In this document: piece by piece, positions 18,162-26,451 of the stretch
Layout: the number at the start of each line of letters is the position of its first letter
Position numbering within the stretch: position 1 is the first letter of the stretch
Assembly: GCF_002796985.1 (NCBI RefSeq)
Contig: NZ_PEKX01000013.1
Span: 1 to 50,675 of the forward strand
DNA from: Pseudomonas sp.
GTDB taxonomy: Bacteria > Pseudomonadota > Gammaproteobacteria > Pseudomonadales > Pseudomonadaceae
Direction: 5' to 3'
Length of the DNA: 50,675 nt
Notes under the pieces: generated by a model
The model's input: only the letters and a program-made list of their open reading frames with translations
What the model was told of the DNA's origin: nothing
Database searches by the model: none
Program-made: the position numbers and the translations under genes

Positions 18162-18180
18162 ACTTGCAAAAACTTGCAAA
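18162..18180. promoter_or_regulatory. Tandem 9-bp direct repeats ahead of the winged-helix regulator
   Basis: ACTTGCAAA occurs at 18162-18170 and 18172-18180, one helical turn apart, between the divergent DUF1127 and regulator genes and just before the regulator's ribosome site. Spaced direct repeats are what OmpR/CadC-type winged helices bind, so this may be an autoregulatory operator. Confidence 0.45.
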
Positions 18181-18189
18181 GGGGGCGTC

Positions 18190-19698
18190 ATGCAGCGATC
18201 CCGTCTGGCTTTCGGCCCCTTCGTGCTGGACGGCCCTGCCGGCACGCTCAAGCGCGAAGACACCCCTGTCGCCGTTGGCTTTCGCGCGCTGAACCTGCTG
18301 CAAGCCCTGCTGGATCGCTCGGGCGAGATTTGCACCAAGGCCGAACTGCTGGACGCCGCCTGGCCGGGCCTGGTGGTCGAGGAAGGCAACCTCACCGTGC
18401 AGATCGCGCAACTGCGCAAGGTGCTCGGCGACGCGCCGGACGGCCGCTCGTGGATCACCACCGTGCCCCGTGTCGGCTACCGCTTCAGCAGCGCCGTACA
18501 GCGACTGGCGGACACGCCGCGTATGCCACCGGCGCTGCCGGAAGAACCCTCGATAGCCGTGCTGCCCTTCATCAATCTCAGCGACGACCCGCAGCAGGCT
18601 TTCTTCGCCGACGGCCTGAGCGAAGACCTGACCACCGAGCTGTCCCGCGTCGGCGGGCTGTTCGTCATCGCCCGCACCTCGGCCTTTGCCTACCAGGGCA
18701 AGGCCATGGACGTGCGCGAGATCGCCCGCGAGCTGGGCGTGCGCTACCTGCTCGAAGGCAGCGCCCGGCGTGCCGAGGCGCGGGTGCGGATCAATGCGCA
18801 ACTGGTGGACGCCAGCACCGGCGAGCACGTCTGGGCCGAGCGTTTCGAGAGCCGGCTTGAAGGCCTCTTCGACCTGCAGGACCAGCTCACCGGGCAGATC
18901 ATCCAGGCCCTGCTCGGCCACCTGCGCACGCCGCTGCCGCGCAATCGGCCGCGGAATCTGCAAGCCTACGAACTGTGCGTGCGCGCCCGCCAACTGATGG
19001 ACGATTCACCGCTCGCCGCGCGCGAAGCGCACCTGATGCTGAGCCGCGCCATCGCCCTCGACCCGCAGTACGCCGAGGCGCGCCGCTGGCTGGCGATGAA
19101 CCACTGGATGGGCTGGATACACAGCGGCGGCCCGACCCCGCTCGAACGCGAAACCGCCCTGGCGCAGGCGCGCGAGGCCGTGGCCATCGACCCCAACGAT
19201 GCCGGCTGCCGCTGGAGCCTGGCCTACCTGCTGACCTACGAGCGCCAGTATGCGGAAGCTGACGCGCAGTTCCAGCGTGCGCTCGAACTGGACCCCAACG
19301 ATGCCGACGCCTGGACGGCGCTGTCCGACGTCACGGTACTGGCCGGGCGCATCGACGAGGGCCTGGAGCACATCCGCCGGGCCTTTCGCCTCAACCCCTT
19401 CCCCGCCGGCTGGTACTACCTGACCCTCGGCCAGGCGCAGTACGCGGCGCGCGACTACCTCGGCGCCGTCCAGACCCTGCGCCGCGACGAGACCTACCGC
19501 AGCAGCTCGCGGCGCTTCCTCGCCGCCAGCCTGGCCCAGTTGGGCCGGCTGGATGAGGCGCGCGCGGAAACCGAGTTCTTCCTGGTCACCAATCCCCACT
19601 TCACCATCCGCCATTGGGTGGCGACCGAGCCCCTGCGCGATGGGGCGGTGCGCGAACATTTCGTCGAAGGCTTCCGCAAGGCCGGCCTGCCCGACTGA
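18190..19698 (+). CDS. Winged-helix (OmpR/CadC-type) regulator with TolB-like and TPR domains
   Basis: The 502-residue protein starts with an OmpR-like winged helix (about 1-100: FRALNLLQALLDRSGEICTK ... WITTVPRVGYRFSS). A region of about 120 residues follows that is found in adenylate-cyclase-associated/TolB-like regulators (SIAVLPFINLSDDPQQAFFADGLSEDLTTELS...), then TPRs to the end (ALDPQYAEARRWLAM, AIDPNDAGCRW, ELDPNDADAWTAL). No membrane helix is seen, so unlike CadC it is cytoplasmic. AAGGGGG precedes the ATG at 18190. Its likely targets are its own promoter and the divergent DUF1127 gene. Confidence 0.85.
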   Translation: MQRSRLAFGPFVLDGPAGTLKREDTPVAVGFRALNLLQALLDRSGEICTKAELLDAAWPGLVVEEGNLTVQIAQLRKVLGDAPDGRSWITTVPRVGYRFSSAVQRLADTPRMPPALPEEPSIAVLPFINLSDDPQQAFFADGLSEDLTTELSRVGGLFVIARTSAFAYQGKAMDVREIARELGVRYLLEGSARRAEARVRINAQLVDASTGEHVWAERFESRLEGLFDLQDQLTGQIIQALLGHLRTPLPRNRPRNLQAYELCVRARQLMDDSPLAAREAHLMLSRAIALDPQYAEARRWLAMNHWMGWIHSGGPTPLERETALAQAREAVAIDPNDAGCRWSLAYLLTYERQYAEADAQFQRALELDPNDADAWTALSDVTVLAGRIDEGLEHIRRAFRLNPFPAGWYYLTLGQAQYAARDYLGAVQTLRRDETYRSSSRRFLAASLAQLGRLDEARAETEFFLVTNPHFTIRHWVATEPLRDGAVREHFVEGFRKAGLPD

Positions 19699-19715
19699 GC
19701 ACGCGCATGGCCCCC

Positions 19716-19807
19716 GTAGGGCGGATAACGCTGGGAGCGTTATGCGCCCTACTCCTGCCCCCACGAATGGCCCCGTAGGGCGCATAACCCGGAACGGGTT
19801 ATCCGCC
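19716..19807. repeat. Two GTAGGGCG-family palindromic repeats
   Basis: Two imperfect hairpin elements lie at 19716-19752 and 19775-19807. Each begins GTAGGGCG(G/C)ATAAC and folds back on a GTTAT(G/C)CGCC arm. The same family recurs in the 222-bp array at 20.9-21.7 kb. The first may end transcription of the TPR regulator gene. Confidence 0.8.
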
Positions 19808-19893
19808 ATCGCGGCCATCGACACGCAGTTGTCATCCACGCCGGCTAACGTGCTCGCCCACCACTCGCCCCCGGCGCTGCCAGCAGACGGACC

Positions 19894-20895
19894 ATGACGG
19901 TAGACACCAGCACCTCCCGCAAGCAGTTCCTGATCCGCTCGGAAAACATGACCGCCGACGATTTCGGCGACCTCTACACGAGGATGTTCGGCAACCTCTA
20001 CTCGGGGCTGCCGCGCCCCGAAAAGCCCATCGCCATCGGTGGGGTCTATGGCCGCTACGAGGGCGTGAGCTTTCGCCGCCTGAGCTTTCACGGCGACCTG
20101 CTGAGCGCAATGCCGGACCTGGACGACGAGATCACCTTCATCTTCCCCAGTGCCGGGCGCATCGTCTTCAACCAGTCCAGCGACAGCGTCGGCCTTCCCA
20201 GCGTCGGTCTGGCCATGGAGAAGGCCTCGGTAAGCTCGGTGGGCTTCATCGACGGCCACGCGCACCACGGCTTGTCGGTACGCCGCTCGCTGTTCGCCAA
20301 GCGCCTGGCGACACTGCTGGGCCGACCGATCAGCCATAAAGTGCGCTTCCAGTCGCGCGTGGACCTGAGTAACGAGGCCTTCCAGGGCATCAAGGCGATC
20401 GTCGCCCTGGCCACCGGCAACGAGTTCGACCTGCTGATCAATTCCAGCGCGCTGATGCCGGCGCGCCTGCAGGAAATGCTGGTGGATTCGGTGCTGGAAA
20501 TCTGGCCGCACAACTACAGTGACGCGCTCAAGCGCCCTGCCCCGCAGATCGCTCCGCGCCATGTGAAGCTGGCCATGGACTTCATCCAGCACTCCATTCA
20601 GGAGCAGCCCGATGTGATGGTCAGCGGCAGTGACCTGGCCGAACTGACCCATGTCAGCCTGCGCGCCTTGCAGGACGGTTTCCGCCGCTTCGTCGGCAGT
20701 TCCATCGTTGCCTACCAGCGCGAAGTGCGTCTGCAACGTGCCTATGACGCGCTGCGGCAGGATGGCGCGCAGTCGGTCAGCGAGATCTCCCTGGCCCTGG
20801 GCTTCAGCAACGTCGGGCGCTTCTGCCAGTACTTCCAGAACGCCTATGGCATGAGCCCGGCCGACCTGCGCCGGAACTTGCCGGTGACCGCGTAG
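19894..20895 (+). CDS. AraC family transcriptional regulator
   Basis: The 333-residue protein has a long N-terminal sensing region of the AraC_binding_2 type and a C-terminal AraC/XylS double helix-turn-helix: SGSDLAELTHVSLRALQDGFRRFVGSSIVAYQREVRLQRAYDAL, then VSEISLALGFSNVGRFCQYFQNAYGMSPADLRR. This layout is common in regulators of aromatic or amine catabolism; the effector is unknown. No catabolic gene is adjacent, so it may act elsewhere. Its TAG stop is formed by the first bases of a GTAGGGCGG repeat, so the repeat abuts or defines the 3' end. Confidence 0.88.
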   Translation: MTVDTSTSRKQFLIRSENMTADDFGDLYTRMFGNLYSGLPRPEKPIAIGGVYGRYEGVSFRRLSFHGDLLSAMPDLDDEITFIFPSAGRIVFNQSSDSVGLPSVGLAMEKASVSSVGFIDGHAHHGLSVRRSLFAKRLATLLGRPISHKVRFQSRVDLSNEAFQGIKAIVALATGNEFDLLINSSALMPARLQEMLVDSVLEIWPHNYSDALKRPAPQIAPRHVKLAMDFIQHSIQEQPDVMVSGSDLAELTHVSLRALQDGFRRFVGSSIVAYQREVRLQRAYDALRQDGAQSVSEISLALGFSNVGRFCQYFQNAYGMSPADLRRNLPVTA

Positions 20896-21727
20896 GGCGG
20901 ATAGCACCGTTGGCGTTATGCGCCCTATTCGCTCGCCGGTAATGATTCGACCGGCTCCGGTTCGCGAGCAAGCTCGCTCCTACAGGGTGTCTAGCTCTTC
21001 GTAGGAGCGAGCTTGCTCGCGAATATCTTCATCCACGCGCCTACTCGTTGCATGCAAACGGTGCCGATCAGCTGCGTAGGGCGCATAACCCGGAACGGGT
21101 TATCCGCCAACCGCCATGGCGAATAGCGCCGTTGGCGTTATGCGCCCTATTCGCTCGCCGGTAATGATTCGACCGGCTTCGGTTCGCGAGCAAGCTCGCG
21201 CCTACAGGGTGTCTGGCTCTTCGTAGGAGCGAGCTTGCTCGCGAATATCTCCATCCACGCGCCTACTCGTTGCATGCAAACGGTGCCGATCAGCTGCGTA
21301 GGGCGCATAACCCGGAACGGGTTATGCGCCAACCGCCATGGCGAATAGCACCGTTGGCGTTACGCGCCCTGCCCGCTCGCCGGTAATGATTCGACCGGCT
21401 CCGGTTCGCGAGCAAGCTCGCTCCTACAGGGTGTCTGGCTCTTCGTAGGAACGAGCTTGCTCGCGAATATCTCCATCCACGCGCCTACTCGTTGCATGCA
21501 AACGGTGCCGATCAGCTGCGTAGGGCGCATAACCCGGAACGGGTTATCCGCCAACCGCCATGGCGGATAACGCCGTTGGCGTTATGCGCCCTACTCGCTC
21601 GCCGGTAATGATTCGACCGGCTTCGGTTCGCGAGCAAGCTCGCTCCTACAGGGTGTCTGGCTCTTCGTAGGAGCGAGCTTGCTCGCGAATATCTCCATCC
21701 ACGCGCCCTACTCGTTGCATGCAAACG
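20892..21727. repeat. Tandem array of four 222-bp units, each with a REPIN
   Basis: The marker AATGATTCGACCGG recurs at 20941, 21163, 21385 and 21607, exactly 222 bases apart each time. Each unit carries a GTAGGGCG...GCGCCCT hairpin, a REPIN (inverted 23-bp REP arms around a 17-base spacer at 20961-21023, 21183-21245, 21405-21467 and 21627-21689) and, except in the last, a GTAGGGCGCATAACCC...GGGTTATCCGCC hairpin. Copies differ by scattered substitutions only. The array fills the gap between the AraC gene and the convergent phosphatase-autotransporter gene. No gene is supported inside it. Confidence 0.92.
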
Positions 21728-21774
21728 ACCCACCGCAAATTCCGCGACGGGCCGCTCTTGCAGCACGGTGCCGA

Positions 21775-23712
21775 TCAGAACTGGTAGCTGGCCTTCAGGC
21801 TGCCACTGGCGCCGTGGCTACCGCTGCCGCCCAGCGCGCCCACTTCGGCGCCGACGCTGAACTCGCCCTGGCTGGCGGTCAGGCTGAACGCGCCGCTGAA
21901 CTGGTCGCGGTTGTCGAAGGCGGCCTGCTGGGAAATATCCAGGCCCAGCAGGTGGCCTTCGCTGTCGACCTTGTAGTCACCCAGCGCGTGGTCGTAGCCC
22001 ACTTCCAGGCCCGGCACCATCTGCCAGCCGCTGCCGAGCGCCGCCGGGGCGAAGGATGCCTTGAGGTTGGCGTAGGCACTGCGGCGGTTCTCGCTGACAT
22101 CGTCGACATCCAGCGCCAGCTCGCTGCCCTTCTCCTGGAAGCCGTCCAGGTCGAGATGGCTGTAGCGCAGGCCAACGCTCGGCTCCAGGGTCACAGTGGA
22201 GACGGCGGTGCGATAGCCCAGCGCAAGGCTGGCGCCGCTGAGGCTGCCGCTGGTGTCACCCTTGGCCTTGCCCAGGCCACCGCCGATATCGCGCTTGCTG
22301 TCGTAGTCGAGCCAGCCGTAACTGAGGTTGGCGTCGACGAACAGGCCTTGTTCCAGGCCATCGAGGGCGAAGCGCGCACCGCCACGCAGGAAGGTCAGGT
22401 CAGTGTCCACGTCGCCACCGGCACCACCAACGCTGCCTTTGCTGTAGCCGAAGCCGGCGTTGCCGCTGAGCTGCTCGGAGAAACGCTGGGTCACGCCGAT
22501 CAGCATGCCCTGGGTATGCTCGTTGCTGCTCTGCGCATTCGAGGTGGCGGAGTTGCCCTGGTAGCCGGCCAGCGCCGTGCTCCACAGGCGGGTCTGCCCG
22601 GTCTTCAGGTCGACGCCGCTGGCGTAGGGTGCCGCGGCGCGGTCGATCAGTGCAGCCTGGCGCAGCAGGTAGCTGGCCGCATCGGCATGCACCTGGCCAC
22701 CGACGGTGGACTCGACGCCGCCGAGGGTTCCGGCGTCGATGGCCGATTGCAGGTAGTAGTTGTACGCGGTGTAGTCGCCGGAGAGGCTGCTGTTCTGCAA
22801 CTGGGTCAGCAACTGTGCGCCGGCGGCGGCGTTGCCGGAGAGGCCTGCGACGCCCGGCAGGGTGCTGTAGTAGACCATCTTGCCGCGCAGCACGTAGAGG
22901 GTTTCCTGGGACAGGCCGAGGCCTTCCTTGAGGTAGTTGTCCATGCTGCCGTACTGCGCGGTGACTTCGTCCAGGCCCGCCTGCAGGAAGCTGGCCTGCA
23001 CGCCCAGCAGCGGCTCGTAGATGGCCGCCATGCTCGCCGGCAGCATCGCCAGGGTCGCCTTGACCCGTGCTGCGGTGTAGTCGTTGGTGGCCAGGTAGTT
23101 GTCCATGATGGTCTGGCTGTCGACCCCGGCGATGCTCAGCAGCACGGCGGCGGTCCAGCCAGTGCGGTCCTTGCCGGCGGTGCAGTGGAACAGTGCCGCG
23201 CCGTCGGCTCCGGCCAGTTCATTGAACAGCTCGGTGAACTGGCTGCGCATGCCGGCGTCGCTGACGAAGGCACGGTTGGTCTGCTCCATCATCGCCACGG
23301 CCTGGGCGGCACTGGTGAAGGAGATGTTGGTGACGTTGGCGCCGGAAGTGGTGCTGCCGATGATGTCGATGTTGTGGTAGGTCGCCCCAGCCGGCAGGGT
23401 GTCCGGCGTGCCGGCGATCTCGCTGCTGGTGCGCAGGTCATAGACGTCGCTGATGCCCAGGCTGTTGAGCGTCGCCAGGTCCGAACCTTTCGGGGTCAGC
23501 GCGTTGGAGCGATAGAACACCCCGGAGCGCATCACGCCGTCGCTGGTGGTGCCCGCTGTACTGGTGAAATACGCGGTGGTGGTGCCGGCGATGTCGCGGA
23601 AGTTGTCGATGCCGGCCAGCCGCGGGGTGTCCAGGGTGTAGGTTTCGGCCGCGTGGGCACAGGCGATGGACAGGCTGAGCAGGGACAGTGAATAGAAGAC
23701 TCGATGAAACAC
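21775..23712 (-). CDS. Protein-tyrosine-phosphatase passenger fused to autotransporter beta-barrel
   Basis: The 645-residue protein has a Sec signal (about 1-21, ends CAHA), a tyrosine/dual-specificity phosphatase passenger of the Y_phosphatase3 type (about 27-270; DNFRDIAG, VYDLRTSSEI and the P-loop HCTAGKDRTGW with C177 and R183), a linker, and a C-terminal autotransporter barrel (about 385-645) ending in aromatic SYQF, as outer-membrane barrels do. It should display or release an active phosphatase outside the cell; the substrate could be protein phosphotyrosine, phosphoinositides or other phosphates. It is a lone gene convergent with AraC across the repeat array. The last bases of the gene, GTGCCGATCAG, also occur inside the neighbouring 222-bp units. 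Confidence 0.9.
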   Translation of the reverse strand: MFHRVFYSLSLLSLSIACAHAAETYTLDTPRLAGIDNFRDIAGTTTAYFTSTAGTTSDGVMRSGVFYRSNALTPKGSDLATLNSLGISDVYDLRTSSEIAGTPDTLPAGATYHNIDIIGSTTSGANVTNISFTSAAQAVAMMEQTNRAFVSDAGMRSQFTELFNELAGADGAALFHCTAGKDRTGWTAAVLLSIAGVDSQTIMDNYLATNDYTAARVKATLAMLPASMAAIYEPLLGVQASFLQAGLDEVTAQYGSMDNYLKEGLGLSQETLYVLRGKMVYYSTLPGVAGLSGNAAAGAQLLTQLQNSSLSGDYTAYNYYLQSAIDAGTLGGVESTVGGQVHADAASYLLRQAALIDRAAAPYASGVDLKTGQTRLWSTALAGYQGNSATSNAQSSNEHTQGMLIGVTQRFSEQLSGNAGFGYSKGSVGGAGGDVDTDLTFLRGGARFALDGLEQGLFVDANLSYGWLDYDSKRDIGGGLGKAKGDTSGSLSGASLALGYRTAVSTVTLEPSVGLRYSHLDLDGFQEKGSELALDVDDVSENRRSAYANLKASFAPAALGSGWQMVPGLEVGYDHALGDYKVDSEGHLLGLDISQQAAFDNRDQFSGAFSLTASQGEFSVGAEVGALGGSGSHGASGSLKASYQF

Positions 23713-23841
23713 GATGTAGCCTCTTTGAGCTTGTTGGCGGGGCTACTATCGGTGGCGCTCGGGGACCCGAATGTGACAGTGGCGCGCCCTGCGCAAATGG
23801 GCGCGCGATCTGTCCGTGGGCTGCGTTTTCTGTCCGTGCGG

Positions 23842-24234
23842 CTAGTCTTCGCGGCGCCCGGAAGACTCGCGGTCGCGCGGGTAACGGTGCTTCGCAGGGA
23901 ACGCCGGCAGCCAAGCCTCACGGCGGCAGGTCCACAGTTCGTAGGTGGGCTGAAACTGGTCGGGGGCGTCCAGCGAACCGAGGTTCACCTCCACTTCGTC
24001 GCCGCTGCGGCCGTACACCGAGGAACCGCAGCGCGGGCAAAAGTAGCGCCCGGCGTACTCGCGGGTTTCGCCGTCGATGTGTACGGCGCTCTCAGGGAAG
24101 ATCGCCGAGCAGTGGAACAGCGCGCCGTGGTGCTTGCGGCAATCCAGGCAATGGCAGATGCCGACCCGGTAAGGCTGGCCAGAGGCCTCGATACGCACAC
24201 TGCCGCACAGGCAGCCGCCGGTGATCTTGTCCAT
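23842..24234 (-). CDS. GFA family zinc protein (glutathione-dependent formaldehyde-activating-like)
   Basis: This 130-residue protein has the GFA zinc-cysteine pattern: GGCLCGSVRIEA, CHCLDCRKHHGALF and YFCPRCGSSVYGR, giving the two CxC / CxxC zinc sites. The fold is that of Gfa/CENP-V; many members have no proven formaldehyde activity. It is one of two GFA genes in the window (the other is at 31.4 kb). It stands alone between the phosphatase-autotransporter and the divergent MFS gene. The 271 bases before the MFS start hold no other gene that I can support. Confidence 0.88.
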   Translation of the reverse strand: MDKITGGCLCGSVRIEASGQPYRVGICHCLDCRKHHGALFHCSAIFPESAVHIDGETREYAGRYFCPRCGSSVYGRSGDEVEVNLGSLDAPDQFQPTYELWTCRREAWLPAFPAKHRYPRDRESSGRRED

Positions 24235-24506
24235 GCTCGTGCCTCCTTGATGGATTGGAGCTGGGGAGAGGGTGGTGGGCCAGACTCGACTTTCCGGCTC
24301 ATGCGGCTTTTGACCTTGCCATCCCAGCCACAGGTCCTGTCAACCGACCGCGGCTATGGCCCGCCCCCGCCGATTTGGCCGTTTCGCGATATTCCTCGTC
24401 CGGATTGCGTGAGACAGCCGTCTGCGCCACGCCTAGCATAGGCCACCCAACACGAAGAACCCGGCGCGCCCTGCCCGCGCGCCCTACCTTGCTGCCCCGG
24501 AGTCCC

Positions 24507-25721
24507 ATGTCTACCACCGCCTCCCCCCTGGCCACGCCGTCCGTGGCCAGCCAGGCCAGCCCCCTGGTCATGCGCGTGATCGGCGCCTGCGCCCTCGCCC
24601 ACCTGGTCAACGACCTGATCCAGGCCGTGCTGCCGTCGATCTACCCGCTGCTCAAGGCCAACTACGGCCTGAGCTTCACCCAGGTCGGCCTGATCACCCT
24701 GACCTTCCAGCTCACCGCCTCGCTGCTGCAGCCCTGGGTCGGCTACCACACCGATCGCCATCCCAAGCCCTGGCTGGCGCCGCTGGGCAGCGTCTGCACG
24801 CTGGTCGGTATCCTCATGCTGGCCTTCGTCGGCAGCTTCCCGGCAATCCTGCTGGCCTCGGCACTGGTGGGCATCGGCTCCTCGACCTTCCACCCGGAAA
24901 CCTCGCGCATCGCGCGCCTGGCCTCGGGCGGGCGCTTCGGCCTGGCGCAGTCCACCTTCCAGGTCGGCGGCAACGCCGGCAGCGCCTTCGGCCCGCTGCT
25001 GGCGGCAGCCATCATCATTCCCTACGGCCAGGGCAACGTGGCCTTCTTCGGCCTGTTCGCGGTGTTCCTCGTCGGTGTGCTCTGGGGCCTGAGCCGCTGG
25101 TACCGCAGCCACCTCAACCTGTTCAAGCTGAAAGCCGGCGGCGTGGCCACCCATGGCCTGTCCAAGGGCCGGGTCACCGCTTCCCTGGTGGTGCTGGCGC
25201 TGCTGGTGTTCTCCAAGTACTTCTACATGGCCAGCTTCACCAGCTACTACACCTTCTACCTGATCGAGAAGTTCGACCTCTCGGTGGCCAGCTCGCAGCT
25301 CTACCTGTTCGGCTTCCTCGGCGCGGTAGCGGCCGGCACCTTCTTCGGCGGCCCGGTGGGCGACCGCATCGGCCGCAAGGCGGTGATCTGGTTCTCCATC
25401 CTCGGCGTCACGCCCTTCACCCTGGCGCTGCCCTACGTCGACCTGTTCTGGACCAGCGTGCTCAGCCTGATCATCGGCTTCATCCTCGCTTCGGCCTTCT
25501 CCGCCATCGTGGTCTACGCCCAGGAGCTGGTGCCGGGCAACGTCGGCATGATCGCCGGGGTGTTCTTCGGCCTGATGTTCGGCTTCGGCGGCATCGGCGC
25601 GGCGTTCCTCGGCCACCTGGCCGATATCCACGGCATCGAATACGTCTACAAGCTGTGTTCGTTCCTGCCGCTGCTGGGCTGCCTGACCATCCTGCTGCCC
25701 TCGACGAAGAAGAAAGCGTAA
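24507..25721 (+). CDS. MFS transporter, fosmidomycin-resistance (Fsr) type
   Basis: The 404-residue protein has 12 predicted membrane helices. The N-terminal half is typical of Fsr-like exporters: LAHLVNDLIQAVLPSIYPLLKANYGLSFTQVG, QPWVGYHTDRHPKPW and GIGSSTFHPETSRIARLASGGRFGLAQS. The second half has FGGPVGDRIGRKAVIWFS, the repeat of the MFS loop motif. Family members export fosmidomycin and similar compounds by proton antiport; the substrate here is not known. GGAG precedes the ATG at 24507; an upstream extension to 24255 lacks membrane or family features. A 12-bp-stem hairpin follows the stop. Confidence 0.88.
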   Translation: MSTTASPLATPSVASQASPLVMRVIGACALAHLVNDLIQAVLPSIYPLLKANYGLSFTQVGLITLTFQLTASLLQPWVGYHTDRHPKPWLAPLGSVCTLVGILMLAFVGSFPAILLASALVGIGSSTFHPETSRIARLASGGRFGLAQSTFQVGGNAGSAFGPLLAAAIIIPYGQGNVAFFGLFAVFLVGVLWGLSRWYRSHLNLFKLKAGGVATHGLSKGRVTASLVVLALLVFSKYFYMASFTSYYTFYLIEKFDLSVASSQLYLFGFLGAVAAGTFFGGPVGDRIGRKAVIWFSILGVTPFTLALPYVDLFWTSVLSLIIGFILASAFSAIVVYAQELVPGNVGMIAGVFFGLMFGFGGIGAAFLGHLADIHGIEYVYKLCSFLPLLGCLTILLPSTKKKA

Positions 25722-25725
25722 CCCT

Positions 25726-25754
25726 CCTGCCGCCGGCCCCGCGCCGGCGGCAGG
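25726..25754 (+). terminator. GC-rich hairpin after MFS gene
   Basis: Perfect 12-bp arms (CCTGCCGCCGGC / GCCGGCGGCAGG) around a five-base loop lie five bases after the MFS stop. There is only a weak T content after the stem (CCCTTCG), so it is a plausible but not classic intrinsic terminator. Confidence 0.6.
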
Positions 25755-25857
25755 CCCTTCGCCCGGCCGTTCGTGCGCGGGCAGGAATGATGGATCGTAC
25801 AACGCGGCTCGCGGCAGTCACCGTGGTTCAGCATCGACGAGATGGCCTGCCGGCTCG

Positions 25858-26349
25858 TCAGCCCTCGCGGCGCTCCGGCTGGGTGGCGTGCACGAATACC
25901 GTGTAGGTATCGGCCGGGTGCGCCACGCCGGCCTGGTCCAGCGCGCGGGCAATGGAGCCTCGGTGGTAGGTGGCGTGATTGAGGACGTGGAAGAACATTT
26001 CCTCGCGGGTCAGGCTGCCGCTGCGCCCGTCAGTGAAGCGGAAGCGGATGACTTCCTGCGCGCACTCCGGCGTCAGCACGGCGAGCTGTTCGACGTACCA
26101 CTGGCCAGACCTCAGCAGGCGCTCGCGCAACTCGTCGTAACCGGGCACCGCCTGGGTGTTGGTCGCCGGGTGCGGGTCGGCCTCGCCGTTCAACCGCGCG
26201 CGGAACAGGTCCTCGACTATCGCCAGGTGGTTGAGCTGCTGAAGAGCGAAGGCGTACTCATCGGGAAACTTCTCGGGGTCGATCAGAGCGACGGCATCCA
26301 GCACCCTGCGGTCCGACCAGCATTTGTAGGCGAAAGCCTGGGGCAGCAT
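25858..26349 (-). CDS. DinB family protein
   Basis: This 163-residue four-helix protein has the DinB/YfiT metal-histidine pattern: LQQLNHLAIVEDLFRARL (first His, helix 2) and EEMFFHVLNHATYHRGSIARAL with the HxxxH pair near the end. Family members bind a divalent metal; some act as thiol transferases, and many are damage-inducible with unknown roles. It lies between the MFS gene (convergent) and ghrA (same strand, about 100 bases upstream). Confidence 0.87.
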   Translation of the reverse strand: MLPQAFAYKCWSDRRVLDAVALIDPEKFPDEYAFALQQLNHLAIVEDLFRARLNGEADPHPATNTQAVPGYDELRERLLRSGQWYVEQLAVLTPECAQEVIRFRFTDGRSGSLTREEMFFHVLNHATYHRGSIARALDQAGVAHPADTYTVFVHATQPERREG

Positions 26350-26451
26350 CGAAGGAACTCCTTCTCAGTGGAAAGCGGTGGCGCACTGTAGCGCAACCCG
26401 CTGCCCGGCAAGCTAGCCGGCGCCACCCAGCACGCCGGCTGTTATGCAGCC

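Noticed and set aside
19006..20907. Minus-strand 633-codon frame opposite the TPR and AraC regulators
   Set aside because: It spans two real genes and the repeat DNA between them, and no family is recognised.
20892..21727. CRISPR array
   Set aside because: The units are 222 bp with near-identical full length and no short-repeat/variable-spacer pattern; no cas genes are seen.
24354..25802. Minus-strand 482-codon frame over the MFS gene
   Set aside because: It is rich in Gln/Glu/Arg/Gly as expected from the reverse frame of a GC-rich membrane gene; no domain.
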